A stretch of DNA of 64,000 nt from Roseomonas sp. (GCA_031180725.1 JAPSLO010000012.1:62001-126000), one strand, 5' to 3'; positions 27,097 to 35,602 are shown, numbered from the stretch's first letter. A program made the numbers and translations. Notes: generated from the sequence alone by a model not told the origin.

Positions 27097-28067
27097 CCGC
27101 CCCGGTGCTGGAGCTGCGCAACCTGGTGCAGCGCTTCCCGACACCCGATGGGCGCAGCGTGCATGCGGTGAACGATGTATCGCTGGCGCTGCGGCCCGGC
27201 GAGATACTGGGCCTGGTGGGCGAAAGCGGGTCGGGCAAGTCCACCATCGGCATGATCGCCACCCGCCTGCTCGACGCCACCGCCGGCCAGGTCCTGTTCG
27301 AAGGGCGGGATATCACCCACCTGCCCGAGCGGGAGCTGCGAGGCCTGCGCGCGCGGCTGCAGATCGTCTTCCAGGATCCCTGGTCCGCGCTGAACCCGCG
27401 CATGACCATCCGCCGTTCGCTGCAGGAGCCCTTCCTGCTGCACAGCGACCTGCGCGGCGCTACTCGCGAGCGCGCGGTGGAGGCCACGGCCGATCTGGTG
27501 CACCTTCCGCGTGCCTCGCTGGACCGCTACCCGCATGAGCTCTCGGGTGGGCAGTTGCAACGCGTCTGCATCGCCCGCGCCATCGCGCTGCGCCCGAAGC
27601 TGATCGTGCTGGATGAGCCGACCTCCTCCCTCGACCTCTCCGTCCGTGCCGGCATCCTGCAATTGTTGGAGGAACTGCGGCGCGAACTCGGGGTCGCCAT
27701 GCTGTTCATCAGTCACGACCTGGAGACGCTGGAGCTGGTGAGCGACCGGATCGTGGTGCTCTATCTCGGCCGCATCGTGGAACAGGCGCCGACGCGGCAG
27801 TTGTTCGCCGCGCCGACGCACCCCTACACGCAGGCGCTGCTCTCCGCGACGCTGCCGCCGGATCCCGACGCGCCGCTGGCCCGCCATGTGCTGAGCGGCG
27901 AGATCCCGAGCCCGCTGGACCTGCCGCCCGGCTGCTTCTTCGCCGGCCGCTGTCCCATCGCCCTGCCGGCCTGCCGCGAGGGCCCGCCGCCCGCGCATCA
28001 GCGCGGCCCCGGCCATGTCGCGACCTGCATCCGCGTGCCCGATGGCAGCAGCGCGCTGCCAGCCTGA
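27093..28067 (+). CDS. Peptide-type ABC transporter ATP-binding protein, DppF type
   Basis: A 324-residue ATPase, the second motor of the importer. Walker A is GESGSGKS, the Q-loop FQDPWSALNPR is typical of OppF/DppF, the signature is LSGGQLQR, Walker B is LIVLDEPTSSLD and the H-loop is FISHDLE. It ends with the family Cys motif GCFFAGRCPIALPAC. Its start overlaps the previous gene by four bases. Downstream, 33 bases away, is an amidohydrolase, probably co-transcribed. Confidence 0.95.
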   Translation: MTAPVLELRNLVQRFPTPDGRSVHAVNDVSLALRPGEILGLVGESGSGKSTIGMIATRLLDATAGQVLFEGRDITHLPERELRGLRARLQIVFQDPWSALNPRMTIRRSLQEPFLLHSDLRGATRERAVEATADLVHLPRASLDRYPHELSGGQLQRVCIARAIALRPKLIVLDEPTSSLDLSVRAGILQLLEELRRELGVAMLFISHDLETLELVSDRIVVLYLGRIVEQAPTRQLFAAPTHPYTQALLSATLPPDPDAPLARHVLSGEIPSPLDLPPGCFFAGRCPIALPACREGPPPAHQRGPGHVATCIRVPDGSSALPA

Positions 28068-28100
28068 TTTCTACGACCGCCACCGAACGAGGACCTGGCC

Positions 28101-29003
28101 GTGCCCGCCCCCGACTTCGCCTTCGATCCTGCCGCGACCCGCACGGGCTATGGCGCCATCGACATCGTCGTGAACCTTGTCACGCCCGAGGCCTTCGCTG
28201 AGGGCCGCATCCCGACCGACGATGCCTTCCGCCAGCAGGTCCGGCTGAAGGAGGACCTGACGCGCGGCATGACGATCGAGCGCTACCTGGAGAAGATGGA
28301 CCGTGCCGGCGTGGAGCGTTCATTGCTGATCGCGGCGCGTTGCGGCGACCTACGGGTGAAGGGTTCGACCGAGATCCCCTATGAATGGGTGGCGGAAGCC
28401 TGCCGGAAATATCCGCACCGCTTCTCCGGCCTGGCCGGCATCGATCCTACCCGGGGCATCGCCGGGCTGAAGGAACTGGACAAGGCCGTGAAGGAATACG
28501 GCTTCGTCGGCGCGCATCTCTACCCGCACTGGTTCGGCGAGGCGCCGGACGCGGCGATCTACTACCCATATTATGCGCGCTGCGCGGAGCTGGGCGTGCC
28601 CCTCATGATGCAGGTGGGCCACTGCCTGGTTTACCAGCGCGACCGCCGCCTGCCTTCGGTGGGCCGGCCGATGACGCTGGACAAAGTGGCCATGCACTTC
28701 CCGGAGCTGGACATCATCGGCATCCATCTGGGTTATCCCTGGACGGATGAGATGATCAGCTGCTGCTGGAAGCACCCGAACGTCTACATGGCGGGCGATG
28801 CCTATGCGCCGAAGCACTGGCCGCCGCAGGCAGTCCACTACGCCAATACCTATGGCCAGGATAAGTTCCTGTTCGGCACGGACTGGACCGTGGTGGACCC
28901 GGAGCGCGCCATGGAAGACATGATGAACCTGAACATGCGGCCTGGCCCGCTGCGCAAGGTGCTGCGGGACAACGCGCTGAAGCTGTTCAAGCTGCCCGCC
29001 TGA
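28101..29003 (+). CDS. Amidohydrolase family protein lacking the HxH motif
   Basis: A 300-residue TIM-barrel protein of the Amidohydro_2/ACMSD-like group. Recognisable are GLAGIDPTRGIAGLKELDKAVKEYGFVGAHLYPHW, the metal-site His in QVGHCLVY and IIGIHLGYPW, and the terminal GTDWTVVDPE Asp. The first strand reads YGAIDIVVNLVTPE, where catalytic members have DxHxH, so one metal-binding pair is absent. Similar proteins with VVN in that place are common in Rhodospirillales. It may bind one metal or act as a lyase or decarboxylase. It follows the peptide/amide importer, suggesting a role in using the imported compound. Start GTG 28101. Confidence 0.85.
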   Translation: MPAPDFAFDPAATRTGYGAIDIVVNLVTPEAFAEGRIPTDDAFRQQVRLKEDLTRGMTIERYLEKMDRAGVERSLLIAARCGDLRVKGSTEIPYEWVAEACRKYPHRFSGLAGIDPTRGIAGLKELDKAVKEYGFVGAHLYPHWFGEAPDAAIYYPYYARCAELGVPLMMQVGHCLVYQRDRRLPSVGRPMTLDKVAMHFPELDIIGIHLGYPWTDEMISCCWKHPNVYMAGDAYAPKHWPPQAVHYANTYGQDKFLFGTDWTVVDPERAMEDMMNLNMRPGPLRKVLRDNALKLFKLPA

Positions 29004-29008
29004 GGGGA

Positions 29009-29027
29009 GGGGCCGGTCTCAGGCCCC
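29009..29027. terminator. Weak hairpin between convergent genes
   Basis: GGGGCC (29009-29014) and GGCCCC (29022-29027) pair over a seven-base loop between the amidohydrolase stop and the Rieske gene, overlapping the latter's stop codon. A six-base stem without a U-tract; a weak candidate. Confidence 0.3.
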
Positions 29028-29381
29028 GGCATCCGCCGGTACGAAGACACGGCCCTCCGCATCCACCCGCACCGGCACCGATTCCAGTGCCTCTCCGAAA
29101 CAGGGGCCGGAGATGCATTCGCCATCGCTGATCCGGAACCGCGCCCCATGCGCAGAGCAGATGATCACGGTCTTCTTCGCATCCAGGAAGCGGTGGGGTG
29201 CCGGGTCCAGGGGCACGCCAATATGCGGGCAGGAATTCACATAGACCCGCACCTGGTCGCCCTGGCGGATGGCGAACAGCCCGGTGAAGCTGCCGGGTGC
29301 CGGAGGGAAGCCGCGACTGTCGCCATCCGGCAGCTCCTCCAGCCGGCAGAGCAGGCGTTCCCCGGCCTTCAGCCCTTCCAT
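29019..29381 (-). CDS. Rieske (2Fe-2S) domain protein
   Basis: A 120-residue small ferredoxin-like Rieske protein. The cluster ligands are in CPHIGVPLD and CSAHGARF, i.e. C-x-H-x21-C-x2-H. There is no catalytic domain, so it is a stand-alone electron carrier or accessory subunit, as in the NirD/small Rieske group. The ATG at 29381 lies 13 bases inside the end of the EVE gene, giving a coupled operon YciI-EVE-Rieske. The longer open frame upstream of it is not part of the protein. Partner oxidoreductase unknown. Confidence 0.85.
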   Translation of the reverse strand: MEGLKAGERLLCRLEELPDGDSRGFPPAPGSFTGLFAIRQGDQVRVYVNSCPHIGVPLDPAPHRFLDAKKTVIICSAHGARFRISDGECISGPCFGEALESVPVRVDAEGRVFVPADAGA

Positions 29382-29806
29382 CCGCCCATCCTGCAGAGCT
29401 TCTTCCAGTGCTCGGCGCTGACCGGCATGACCGAGAGGCGGGATTGCCGCACCAGCGCCAGATCGGCCAGCTCCGGGTCTGCCTTGATCTCCGCCAGCGT
29501 GACAGGCCTCGGCATGGGGCCGACGGCCTTCATGTCCACACAGACCCAATCCCCCTTGGGGTCATCGGGGGTGACGGTGGGATCGGGGTAAGCGGTGCGC
29601 ACCACCTCCACCACGCCCACGATCTCCTTCCCGATATTGGAATGATAGAAGAAGGCCAGATCGCCCTTGCGCATGGCGTTCAGATTGGCCTTGGCCATAT
29701 GGTTGCGCACGCCGGTCCAGGGCTCCACCCCGTTCGCCAACTGCTGCTGCCAGGAGAAGGCGTCGGGTTCCGACTTCACCAGCCAGTACTGGCGCTTCGC
29801 CGCCAC
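29369..29806 (-). CDS. EVE domain-containing protein
   Basis: A 145-residue protein that is essentially one EVE domain: YWLVKSEPDAFSW at the N-terminus, WTGVRNHMAKANLNAMRKGDLAFFYHSN, GVVEVVRTAYPD and WVCVDMKAV. EVE is a PUA-like fold that reads modified bases (thymocyte nuclear protein 1 is the eukaryotic relative). It starts with GTG 29806, two bases after the YciI stop, and overlaps the Rieske gene by 13 bases. A role in nucleic-acid modification sensing is plausible but unproven here. Confidence 0.93.
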   Translation of the reverse strand: MAAKRQYWLVKSEPDAFSWQQQLANGVEPWTGVRNHMAKANLNAMRKGDLAFFYHSNIGKEIVGVVEVVRTAYPDPTVTPDDPKGDWVCVDMKAVGPMPRPVTLAEIKADPELADLALVRQSRLSVMPVSAEHWKKLCRMGGWKG

Positions 29807-29808
29807 GG

Positions 29809-30099
29809 TTAGAGCGCCTTACCGTCCTTGAACACGGCACGGAAGGGGCGGATCACCACGCTTTCGAACAGGCCGGCCTTGGCATAGGGGTCGCCGGCGG
29901 CGAAGGCCTCCGCCGCGGCACGGTCCGCAACATCCACCACCAGCAGGCTGCCACAGGGCTTGCCCTCCGGGTCCAGCACTGGTCCAACCAGGACCAGCGA
30001 GGCCTCATGCGCCTTCAAATACTCCAGGTGCGGCGGCCGGGTCGCCATCCGCAGTTCCAGGCTGGCGGGCTTGTCGGTGCAGGTAATGGCGAACAGCAT
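29809..30099 (-). CDS. YciI family protein
   Basis: A 96-residue ferredoxin-like fold protein beginning MLFAITCTDKPASLELRMATRPPHLEYL. The family His and Asp are present (HLEYL, AFAAGDPYAKAGLFESVVIRPF), matching YciI/YCII domains, which are thought to be small enzymes or stress proteins of unclear function. The ATG 30099 start fits the family; a longer open frame is ignored. It is the first of the YciI-EVE-Rieske operon and is divergent from ccmC. Confidence 0.9.
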   Translation of the reverse strand: MLFAITCTDKPASLELRMATRPPHLEYLKAHEASLVLVGPVLDPEGKPCGSLLVVDVADRAAAEAFAAGDPYAKAGLFESVVIRPFRAVFKDGKAL

Positions 30100-30121
30100 G
30101 GCAGGGGCATCTCCGGCCGGG

Positions 30122-30143
30122 GATACGGGTTCGGTTCCGTATC
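30122..30143. promoter_or_regulatory. Inverted repeat between divergent yciI and ccmC
   Basis: GATACGG (30122-30128) and CCGTATC (30137-30143) form perfect 7-base arms with an 8-base spacer, in the 95-base divergent gap. Candidate operator or small hairpin; no known regulator recognised. Confidence 0.4.
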
Positions 30144-30194
30144 GCGCGCGGGCCGCCGCTTCAATCCGGCGCGAAGGCGGCCTAATTAGGGCCC

Positions 30195-31037
30195 GTGGAC
30201 GCCACCCCCTCTGCCCCGCCCCGCGCCGCCGGGTCGCGACCCGCCGCGCCGCAGGGTGCGCGGGATGCCCCGCCATCCGTGTCCGCGCCGGGGGCGCGGT
30301 CGCTGCACCGTTTCGCCAACCCTGGGCGCTTCCTGCGGCTGACCGATGGCTGGATGCCCTGGCTCTGGGCGCTGGCGCTTGCCGCGACCGGGCTTGGCGC
30401 CTTCTGGGCGCTTCTGGGCTCCCCCGCCGACTGGCAGCAGGGGGAGACGGTGCGGATCATGTATGTGCATGTCCCGATGGCCTGGCTGGCCATGGGGGGG
30501 TACACGGGGCTCGCCGTATTGTCCGTGATGTCGCTGATCTGGCGGCATCCGCTGGCCGATCTAACGGCGCGGGAGCTTTCGCCGGTCGGCGCAGCGGCCA
30601 CTGCACTGTGCCTGGTGACCGGCAGCCTCTGGGGCAAGCCGATGTGGGGCACCTGGTGGCAGTGGGATGCCCGGATGACCAGCGTGTTGGTGCTGTTCTT
30701 CCTCTGGCTGGGCCATGCCGCCCTGGTGCGCGCCTTCGACGATGCCGAACGCGGGGCGCGGGCGGGGGCCATCCTGGCGCTGGTGGGCTTCCTGAACGTG
30801 CCGATCGTGAAGTTCTCCGTCGATTGGTGGAACACGCTGCACCAGCCGGCCAGCCTCACGCGGCTGGATGCGCCGGGAATGCATGTGGACATGCTCTACC
30901 CCCTGCTGACCTGTGCCCTCGGCTTCACCCTGCTGTTCGCGTTGGTGGTGCTGGCCCGCACCCGGGCCGCGGTGATGGAGCGCCGGGTGCGAGCGTTGGA
31001 AACCGCCCGCGCCCGGCGGCTTGACATCGCGCAATGA
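30195..31037 (+). CDS. ccmC: Heme exporter protein CcmC (cytochrome c maturation)
   Basis: An inner-membrane heme-handling protein that loads heme onto CcmE. The 280 residues include six TM segments, the Trp-rich periplasmic motif WGTWWQWDARMTS, and flanking His in YVHVPMAW and NTLHQPAS. About 40 Ala/Pro/Arg-rich residues precede the first TM helix, longer than usual; GTG 30279 is a possible shorter start, but no ribosome-binding site settles it. First of an overlapping operon ccmCDEFGHI. Confidence 0.93.
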   Translation: MDATPSAPPRAAGSRPAAPQGARDAPPSVSAPGARSLHRFANPGRFLRLTDGWMPWLWALALAATGLGAFWALLGSPADWQQGETVRIMYVHVPMAWLAMGGYTGLAVLSVMSLIWRHPLADLTARELSPVGAAATALCLVTGSLWGKPMWGTWWQWDARMTSVLVLFFLWLGHAALVRAFDDAERGARAGAILALVGFLNVPIVKFSVDWWNTLHQPASLTRLDAPGMHVDMLYPLLTCALGFTLLFALVVLARTRAAVMERRVRALETARARRLDIAQ

Positions 31038-31116
31038 CGACAGCTTCCCACAGCCGCCATTTCCTTGCCGGAAGGCGGGGCGGACCATGGCCGCGCGCGA
31101 TGGAAGGCGGTCGGGG

Positions 31117-31260
31117 ATGACGGCGCATTGGCTGCATGTGGCCCTGTCCTGGGGCATCACCGCGGTGGTGTTCGGCGCCATGGCGCTGGGCGCTTGGCTG
31201 CGCCACCGGGCCGCGGCCGCGCGGCTCAGACAGCTTGATCCGCGCGGGGGCGGCGCATGA
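31117..31260 (+). CDS. ccmD: Heme exporter protein CcmD
   Basis: A 47-residue protein with one TM helix (WLHVALSWGITAVVFGAMALGAWL) and a charged tail, the standard form of CcmD, which stabilises CcmC-CcmE and CcmAB. Start ATG 31117 has GGAAGG nine bases before it; upstream ATGs at 31087 would add a basic extension. The last four bases overlap the ccmE start. Identified by size, topology and position. Confidence 0.85.
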   Translation: MTAHWLHVALSWGITAVVFGAMALGAWLRHRAAAARLRQLDPRGGGA

Positions 31261-31787
31261 CTCGCAAGAAGCGCCGGATGTGGGTCCTGCTGCTCTGTGC
31301 CATCGGCCTGGGCAGCGCCACCGCCCTGACCTTGACCGCCTTCCAGGACAACCTGGTCTTCTTCCGATCGCCCTCCGACATCCTGGCAGGGGCGGAGCGG
31401 CCGGCGCCAGAGCGCGCCTTCCGCCTGGGCGGGCTGGTGGAGGCCGGCAGCGTGCAGCGCGAGCCCCCGGCGGCCGGCGAACGCCCGGTGGTGTATTTCC
31501 GGGTCACGGACGGGGCGCATACCGTTCCCGTCGTCTTCCAGGGTGTGCTGCCGGACCTGTTCCGCGAAGGCCAGGGTGTGGTGACGCTGGGTCGCCTTGG
31601 CCCCGACGGCATCTTCCGGGCGTCGGAGGTGCTGGCGCGGCATGACGAGACCTATATGCCGCCGGAGGTCGCGGATGCGCTGAAGCGCAGCGGCCACTGG
31701 CAGCCCGAACAGGGTGCGCCGCCGCCTGCCGCCACCTGGAACACGCTGAATCCCGCGCGCCCGCGGCAGGAAGGGGCCGGATCTTGA
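31257..31787 (+). CDS. ccmE: Cytochrome c-type biogenesis protein CcmE (heme chaperone)
   Basis: A 176-residue membrane-anchored periplasmic chaperone: TM helix at residues 9-27, OB-fold domain, and the covalent heme-binding histidine in ARHDETYMPPE (His129, as in HDENY). The C-terminal tail is disordered and proline-rich, as in homologues. Overlaps both neighbours by four bases. Confidence 0.96.
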   Translation: MTRKKRRMWVLLLCAIGLGSATALTLTAFQDNLVFFRSPSDILAGAERPAPERAFRLGGLVEAGSVQREPPAAGERPVVYFRVTDGAHTVPVVFQGVLPDLFREGQGVVTLGRLGPDGIFRASEVLARHDETYMPPEVADALKRSGHWQPEQGAPPPAATWNTLNPARPRQEGAGS

Positions 31788-33760
31788 TCGCCGAACTCGG
31801 CCATTTCGCCCTTGCGTTCGCGCTGGTGCTGGCGCTGGCGCAAGGGGCGCTGCCGCTGCTTGGCGCGCAGCTGCGTGATGCCCGGCTGATGGCGGCCGCC
31901 GCGCCGCTGGCTGCCGGGCAATGCCTGGCGATCGCCGCCGCCTTCGCCTGCCTGATCTGGTCCTACGCCCTCAATGACACGACGGTGCTGAACGTCGTGC
32001 AGAACAGCCACAGCGCCAAGCCGATGCTGTTCAAGGTGACCGGCAGCTGGGGCAACCACGAAGGCTCGATGATACTCTGGGTCCTGATCCTGTCGCTCTG
32101 CGGCCTGGCCGTGGCGAGTTTCGGGCGCGGCCTGCCTTCCAGCCTGAAGGCGCGGGTCTTGGGCGTGCTCGGCTTAATCGGGCTCGGCTTCCTGCTGTTC
32201 ATCCTGCGCACCTCCAACCCCTTCGAGCGGGTCTGGCCACCGGCGCCGGACGGGCAGGGGCTGAACCCGGTGCTGCAGGATATCGGGCTGGCGATGCACC
32301 CGCCGCTGCTCTACCTGGGCTATGTCGGCTATGCGGTGACCTTCGCCTTCGCCATCGCCGCATTGATCGAAGGCCGCGTCGATGCCGCTTGGGGCCGGTG
32401 GGTACGCCCCTGGTCGCTGGCCGCCTGGGCCTTCCTGACCTGCGGCATCGCGCTGGGGTCCTGGTGGGCCTATTACGAGCTGGGCTGGGGTGGCTACTGG
32501 TTCTGGGACCCGGTGGAGAATGCCAGCCTGCTGCCCTGGCTGGTCGGCACCGCCCTGCTGCATTCTGCCATCGTGGTGGAGAAGCGGGAGGCGCTGAAGA
32601 CCTGGACCGTGCTGCTGGCGATCATCGCCTTCGGCATGAGCCTGCTGGGCACCTTCCTGGTGCGCTCCGGCGTGCTGAATTCCGTGCACGCCTTCGCCAA
32701 TGACCCGGAGCGCGGACTGTTCATCCTGGGCCTGCTGCTGTTCTACCTGGGCGGCGCCTTCCTGCTGTTCGCCTGGCGCGCCCAGGCCATGGCGCCCACC
32801 GGCCTCTTCGCACCGGTCTCCCGCGAAGGCGCGATCGTGCTGAATAACCTTCTGGTCTGCTCGCTTTCCGCGGTGGTCCTGGTCGGCACGCTCTGGCCGA
32901 TGTTCGCGGATGCGATGTTCGGCACGAAGGTCTCGGTGGGCCCGCCTTTCTTCAACATGGCGGCCTTCCCGCTGGTGGTGCCCCTGCTGCTGGCCATGGC
33001 GGCCGGGCCGCTGATGCCTTGGAAGCGCGCGCAGCTCTGGCCCGTGGTGCAGCGTCTGTGGTGGGCGGCGGTGATCGCCTTTATCGCCCTCTTCCTGGCG
33101 CTGCTGCTCTCCGGCCAGCGCGTGATGCCGGCAGTGGGCTTCGCCTTTGCCGCCTGGATCATCGGTGCCGCCGTGGCGGACATCGCCGACCGCATCGCGC
33201 TGTTCCGCACAAGGCTCGCCACCTCCTGGGCGCGTGCCAGGGGGCTGCCCCGCGCCGCCTGGGGCGCGGCCATCGCGCATGCCGGCGTCGGCATCGTGGC
33301 CGCCGGCATCGCCGGGATGGGACTGGCGCAGGAGAAGCTGGTGGCCATGTCTCCCGGCGACAGCACCGAAATGGCTGGATTCACCTGGCGGCTGGACTCC
33401 GTGGCTGATGTTACGGGCCCGAACTTCACCGCCCGCCGCGCCACCATCACCCTGCTGCGCGATGGCGAGGTGGCGCATGTGATGCAGCCCTCGCGCCGCT
33501 GGTTCCCCCTGGCGCGCCAGAACACCTCCGAAGTCGCGATCCGCACCAATCTGATCTACGACCTCTACGCGGTGGTCGGCGACGAGGACCCGACCACCGG
33601 CCGCGCCGTGGTGCGCCTGCACTACAATCTCCTCGCCCCCTGGCTGTGGTTGGGCGCGGCGGTGATGGCGTTGGGCGGCGCGCTGTCACTGGCGGATCGC
33701 CGCGTGCGTGTCTCCGCGCCGAGCCGCAAGGCCCTTCCTCAGGGTGCCGCCACCACATGA
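31784..33760 (+). CDS. ccmF: Heme lyase CcmF
   Basis: The 658-residue multi-spanning cytochrome c heme lyase core, which transfers heme from CcmE to apocytochrome. The WWD motif region is GWGGYWFWDPVENASLLPWL; other conserved segments are GNHEGSMILW and MHPPLLYLGYVG. The large C-terminal periplasmic part includes PGDSTEMAGFTWRLDSV. Length is normal. Overlaps ccmE and ccmG by four bases each. Confidence 0.97.
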   Translation: MIAELGHFALAFALVLALAQGALPLLGAQLRDARLMAAAAPLAAGQCLAIAAAFACLIWSYALNDTTVLNVVQNSHSAKPMLFKVTGSWGNHEGSMILWVLILSLCGLAVASFGRGLPSSLKARVLGVLGLIGLGFLLFILRTSNPFERVWPPAPDGQGLNPVLQDIGLAMHPPLLYLGYVGYAVTFAFAIAALIEGRVDAAWGRWVRPWSLAAWAFLTCGIALGSWWAYYELGWGGYWFWDPVENASLLPWLVGTALLHSAIVVEKREALKTWTVLLAIIAFGMSLLGTFLVRSGVLNSVHAFANDPERGLFILGLLLFYLGGAFLLFAWRAQAMAPTGLFAPVSREGAIVLNNLLVCSLSAVVLVGTLWPMFADAMFGTKVSVGPPFFNMAAFPLVVPLLLAMAAGPLMPWKRAQLWPVVQRLWWAAVIAFIALFLALLLSGQRVMPAVGFAFAAWIIGAAVADIADRIALFRTRLATSWARARGLPRAAWGAAIAHAGVGIVAAGIAGMGLAQEKLVAMSPGDSTEMAGFTWRLDSVADVTGPNFTARRATITLLRDGEVAHVMQPSRRWFPLARQNTSEVAIRTNLIYDLYAVVGDEDPTTGRAVVRLHYNLLAPWLWLGAAVMALGGALSLADRRVRVSAPSRKALPQGAATT

Positions 33761-34323
33761 CACCTGCTTCGCGTCGCGCATTGCTGTTCGCGCCCTTCGC
33801 CCTGGCAGCGGCTGGTGGCCTGGGCTTCTACGCCGTGCTGCGGGGCATGCGGACGGGTGAGTACAATCCGCGCGGCGTTCCCTCCGCCCTCCTCGGGCGG
33901 CGCGCGCCGGACTTTATCCTGCCGCCGCTGGAGGAAAGCGGCGTGCCGCCCGTCACCTCGGCCGACCTTGCCAACCTGCCCGGCCCGGTGCTGGTGAATT
34001 TCTGGGCGAGCTGGTGCGTGCCCTGCATCATCGAGCATCCGCAGCTGATGCGCCTGAGCCGCGAGGGCGTACCCGTCTTCGGCATCGCCTACAAGGACCG
34101 GCCGGAGGACAGCCGGCGCTTCCTGCGCCAGCACGGCAACCCCTTCGCGCGCCTCTCGCGGGACGAGCCCGGTCGCGTCGCGATCGACTGGGGCGTCTAT
34201 GGCGTGCCGGAGACCTATCTGCTGGACCGCCAGGGCATCATCCGTTGGCGCTATGCCGGCCCTATCACGTCCGACACGCTTCAGGCAGACCTGCGCCCGC
34301 TGCTGCGGCGGTACGCCGGATGA
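33757..34323 (+). CDS. ccmG: Thiol:disulfide interchange protein CcmG/DsbE
   Basis: A 188-residue membrane-anchored thioredoxin-fold reductant that keeps apocytochrome and CcmH cysteines reduced. It has an N-terminal TM anchor (residues 8-26), the active site FWASWCVPC (Cys87, Cys90), and the cis-Pro segment GVYGVPETYLLD. ATG 33757 overlaps the ccmF stop (ATGA). Confidence 0.95.
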   Translation: MTPASRRALLFAPFALAAAGGLGFYAVLRGMRTGEYNPRGVPSALLGRRAPDFILPPLEESGVPPVTSADLANLPGPVLVNFWASWCVPCIIEHPQLMRLSREGVPVFGIAYKDRPEDSRRFLRQHGNPFARLSRDEPGRVAIDWGVYGVPETYLLDRQGIIRWRYAGPITSDTLQADLRPLLRRYAG

Positions 34324-34808
34324 GGCCGGCCTTCCTGCGTCGCCTCGTGCTGCTGCTGGCGCTGCTCGCGCCCCTGCCGACGCTCGCCGTGTCCAACCCG
34401 GCCGAGATGCTGTCCGACCCGGCACAGGAAGAACGCGCCCGCGCGCTGGGCCGCGAGATCCGCTGCATGGTGTGTCAGAACCAGTCCATTGAGGACAGCG
34501 AGGCGGAGCTGGCGCGCGACCTGCGCCTGGTCGTGCGCGAACGCATCGCGGCCGGCGCCACGGATGAGCAAGTGCGGGACTTCCTCCATGCGCGTTATGG
34601 CGATTTCGTCCTGCTGAAGCCGCCCTTCGCCTGGTCCACCGCGCTGCTCTGGGCCACGCCGCTGATCGCCATGCTGGCGGGACTCGGCCTGATCCTCGGC
34701 CTGCGCCGCCGCGCCGTCCCCGTCGCTCCCGCGCCGCTGACCGAGGAGGAAAGGGCGCGCCTTGCGGCGCTGGGACTGCCGCCGGAACAGGGCGGGACAA
34801 GCGCGTGA
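34320..34808 (+). CDS. ccmH: Cytochrome c-type biogenesis protein CcmH
   Basis: A 162-residue protein with a signal peptide (residues 1-24), the redox motif IRCMVCQNQSIEDSEAE (Cys49 and Cys52) in a helical bundle, and one C-terminal TM helix. It works with CcmG on apocytochrome disulfides and with CcmF/CcmI in ligation. Start ATG 34320 overlaps the previous stop; the open frame runs further back inside ccmG. Confidence 0.95.
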   Translation: MRPAFLRRLVLLLALLAPLPTLAVSNPAEMLSDPAQEERARALGREIRCMVCQNQSIEDSEAELARDLRLVVRERIAAGATDEQVRDFLHARYGDFVLLKPPFAWSTALLWATPLIAMLAGLGLILGLRRRAVPVAPAPLTEEERARLAALGLPPEQGGTSA

Positions 34809-35602
34809 CGCTCTGGATCCTTGTCGGCGCGCTGGCGCTGGCGGCCATGGCGCCGCTTATCATCGCGGTGCTGCGGCCCGCCCGGGCACAGGGCCGCGCC
34901 GAAGCCGACCTCGCCCTCTATCGCGCCCAGCTCGCCGAGCTGGACCGGGAGAGGGAGGCCGGGCGGATGGACGCGGCCGCCCATGCCGCCGCCCGGCTGG
35001 AAATCCAGCGCCGCATCCTGGCCGCTCCGAAAGAGGATGGCGCGCGCGACGGCAAGCGCAGCGCGGCGCTCGTCGCCTCCGCCATCTTCCTGGCACCGGC
35101 CCTCGCCATCGGGCTCTATCTGCTGGATGGCACGCCGGACATGCCGAGCGCGCCTTACGAGTTGCGCCGCCAGCAGGCGGAGGCCGAGGAGCAGCTCCTC
35201 GCCGCCATCCGCACCCGCATCGCCCAGGTGGAACCGGGCAGCGAGACGGCGCGCCAGGGCTGGCTGCTGCTCGGCAATGCCGAACGGGGCCGTGGGCGCC
35301 TGGATGCCGCCGTGGAAGCTTGGAGCCGCGCACTCTCCATCCGCTTCGATCCGCAATTGGCCGGCGACCTGGCCGAACTGCAGATCGAGCGCCAGGCGCT
35401 GGAGCAAGCGGCGGCCCTGCTGGCACGTGCGCTCTCTGCCACGCCGTCCGATCCGCGGCTGCGCTTCCTGAGCGGGATGGCGGAAGCGCGTGCCGGCCGC
35501 AGCGCGAATGCGCGCAGCGTCTGGACCTCCCTTCTGGCCGATGCGCCGCGCGACGCGCCCTGGCGCAGTCTTGTGGAAAGGCAGTTGCAGGCGCTGCCAT
35601 AA
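34805..35602 (+). CDS. ccmI: Cytochrome c-type biogenesis protein CcmI
   Basis: A 265-residue protein with an N-terminal TM segment, a cytoplasmic leucine-rich loop (AEADLALYRAQLAELDREREAGRM), a second TM helix (ALVASAIFLAPALAIGLYLLDG), and a periplasmic TPR-like domain that binds the apocytochrome C-terminus. Typical CcmI order. Start overlaps ccmH by four bases. Last gene of the ccm operon; ccmA and ccmB are not in this window. Confidence 0.93.
   Translation: MTLWILVGALALAAMAPLIIAVLRPARAQGRAEADLALYRAQLAELDREREAGRMDAAAHAAARLEIQRRILAAPKEDGARDGKRSAALVASAIFLAPALAIGLYLLDGTPDMPSAPYELRRQQAEAEEQLLAAIRTRIAQVEPGSETARQGWLLLGNAERGRGRLDAAVEAWSRALSIRFDPQLAGDLAELQIERQALEQAAALLARALSATPSDPRLRFLSGMAEARAGRSANARSVWTSLLADAPRDAPWRSLVERQLQALP

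Noticed and set aside
32174-33622. 482-residue minus-strand frame opposite ccmF
   Set aside because: Antisense to ccmF, no recognised domain.
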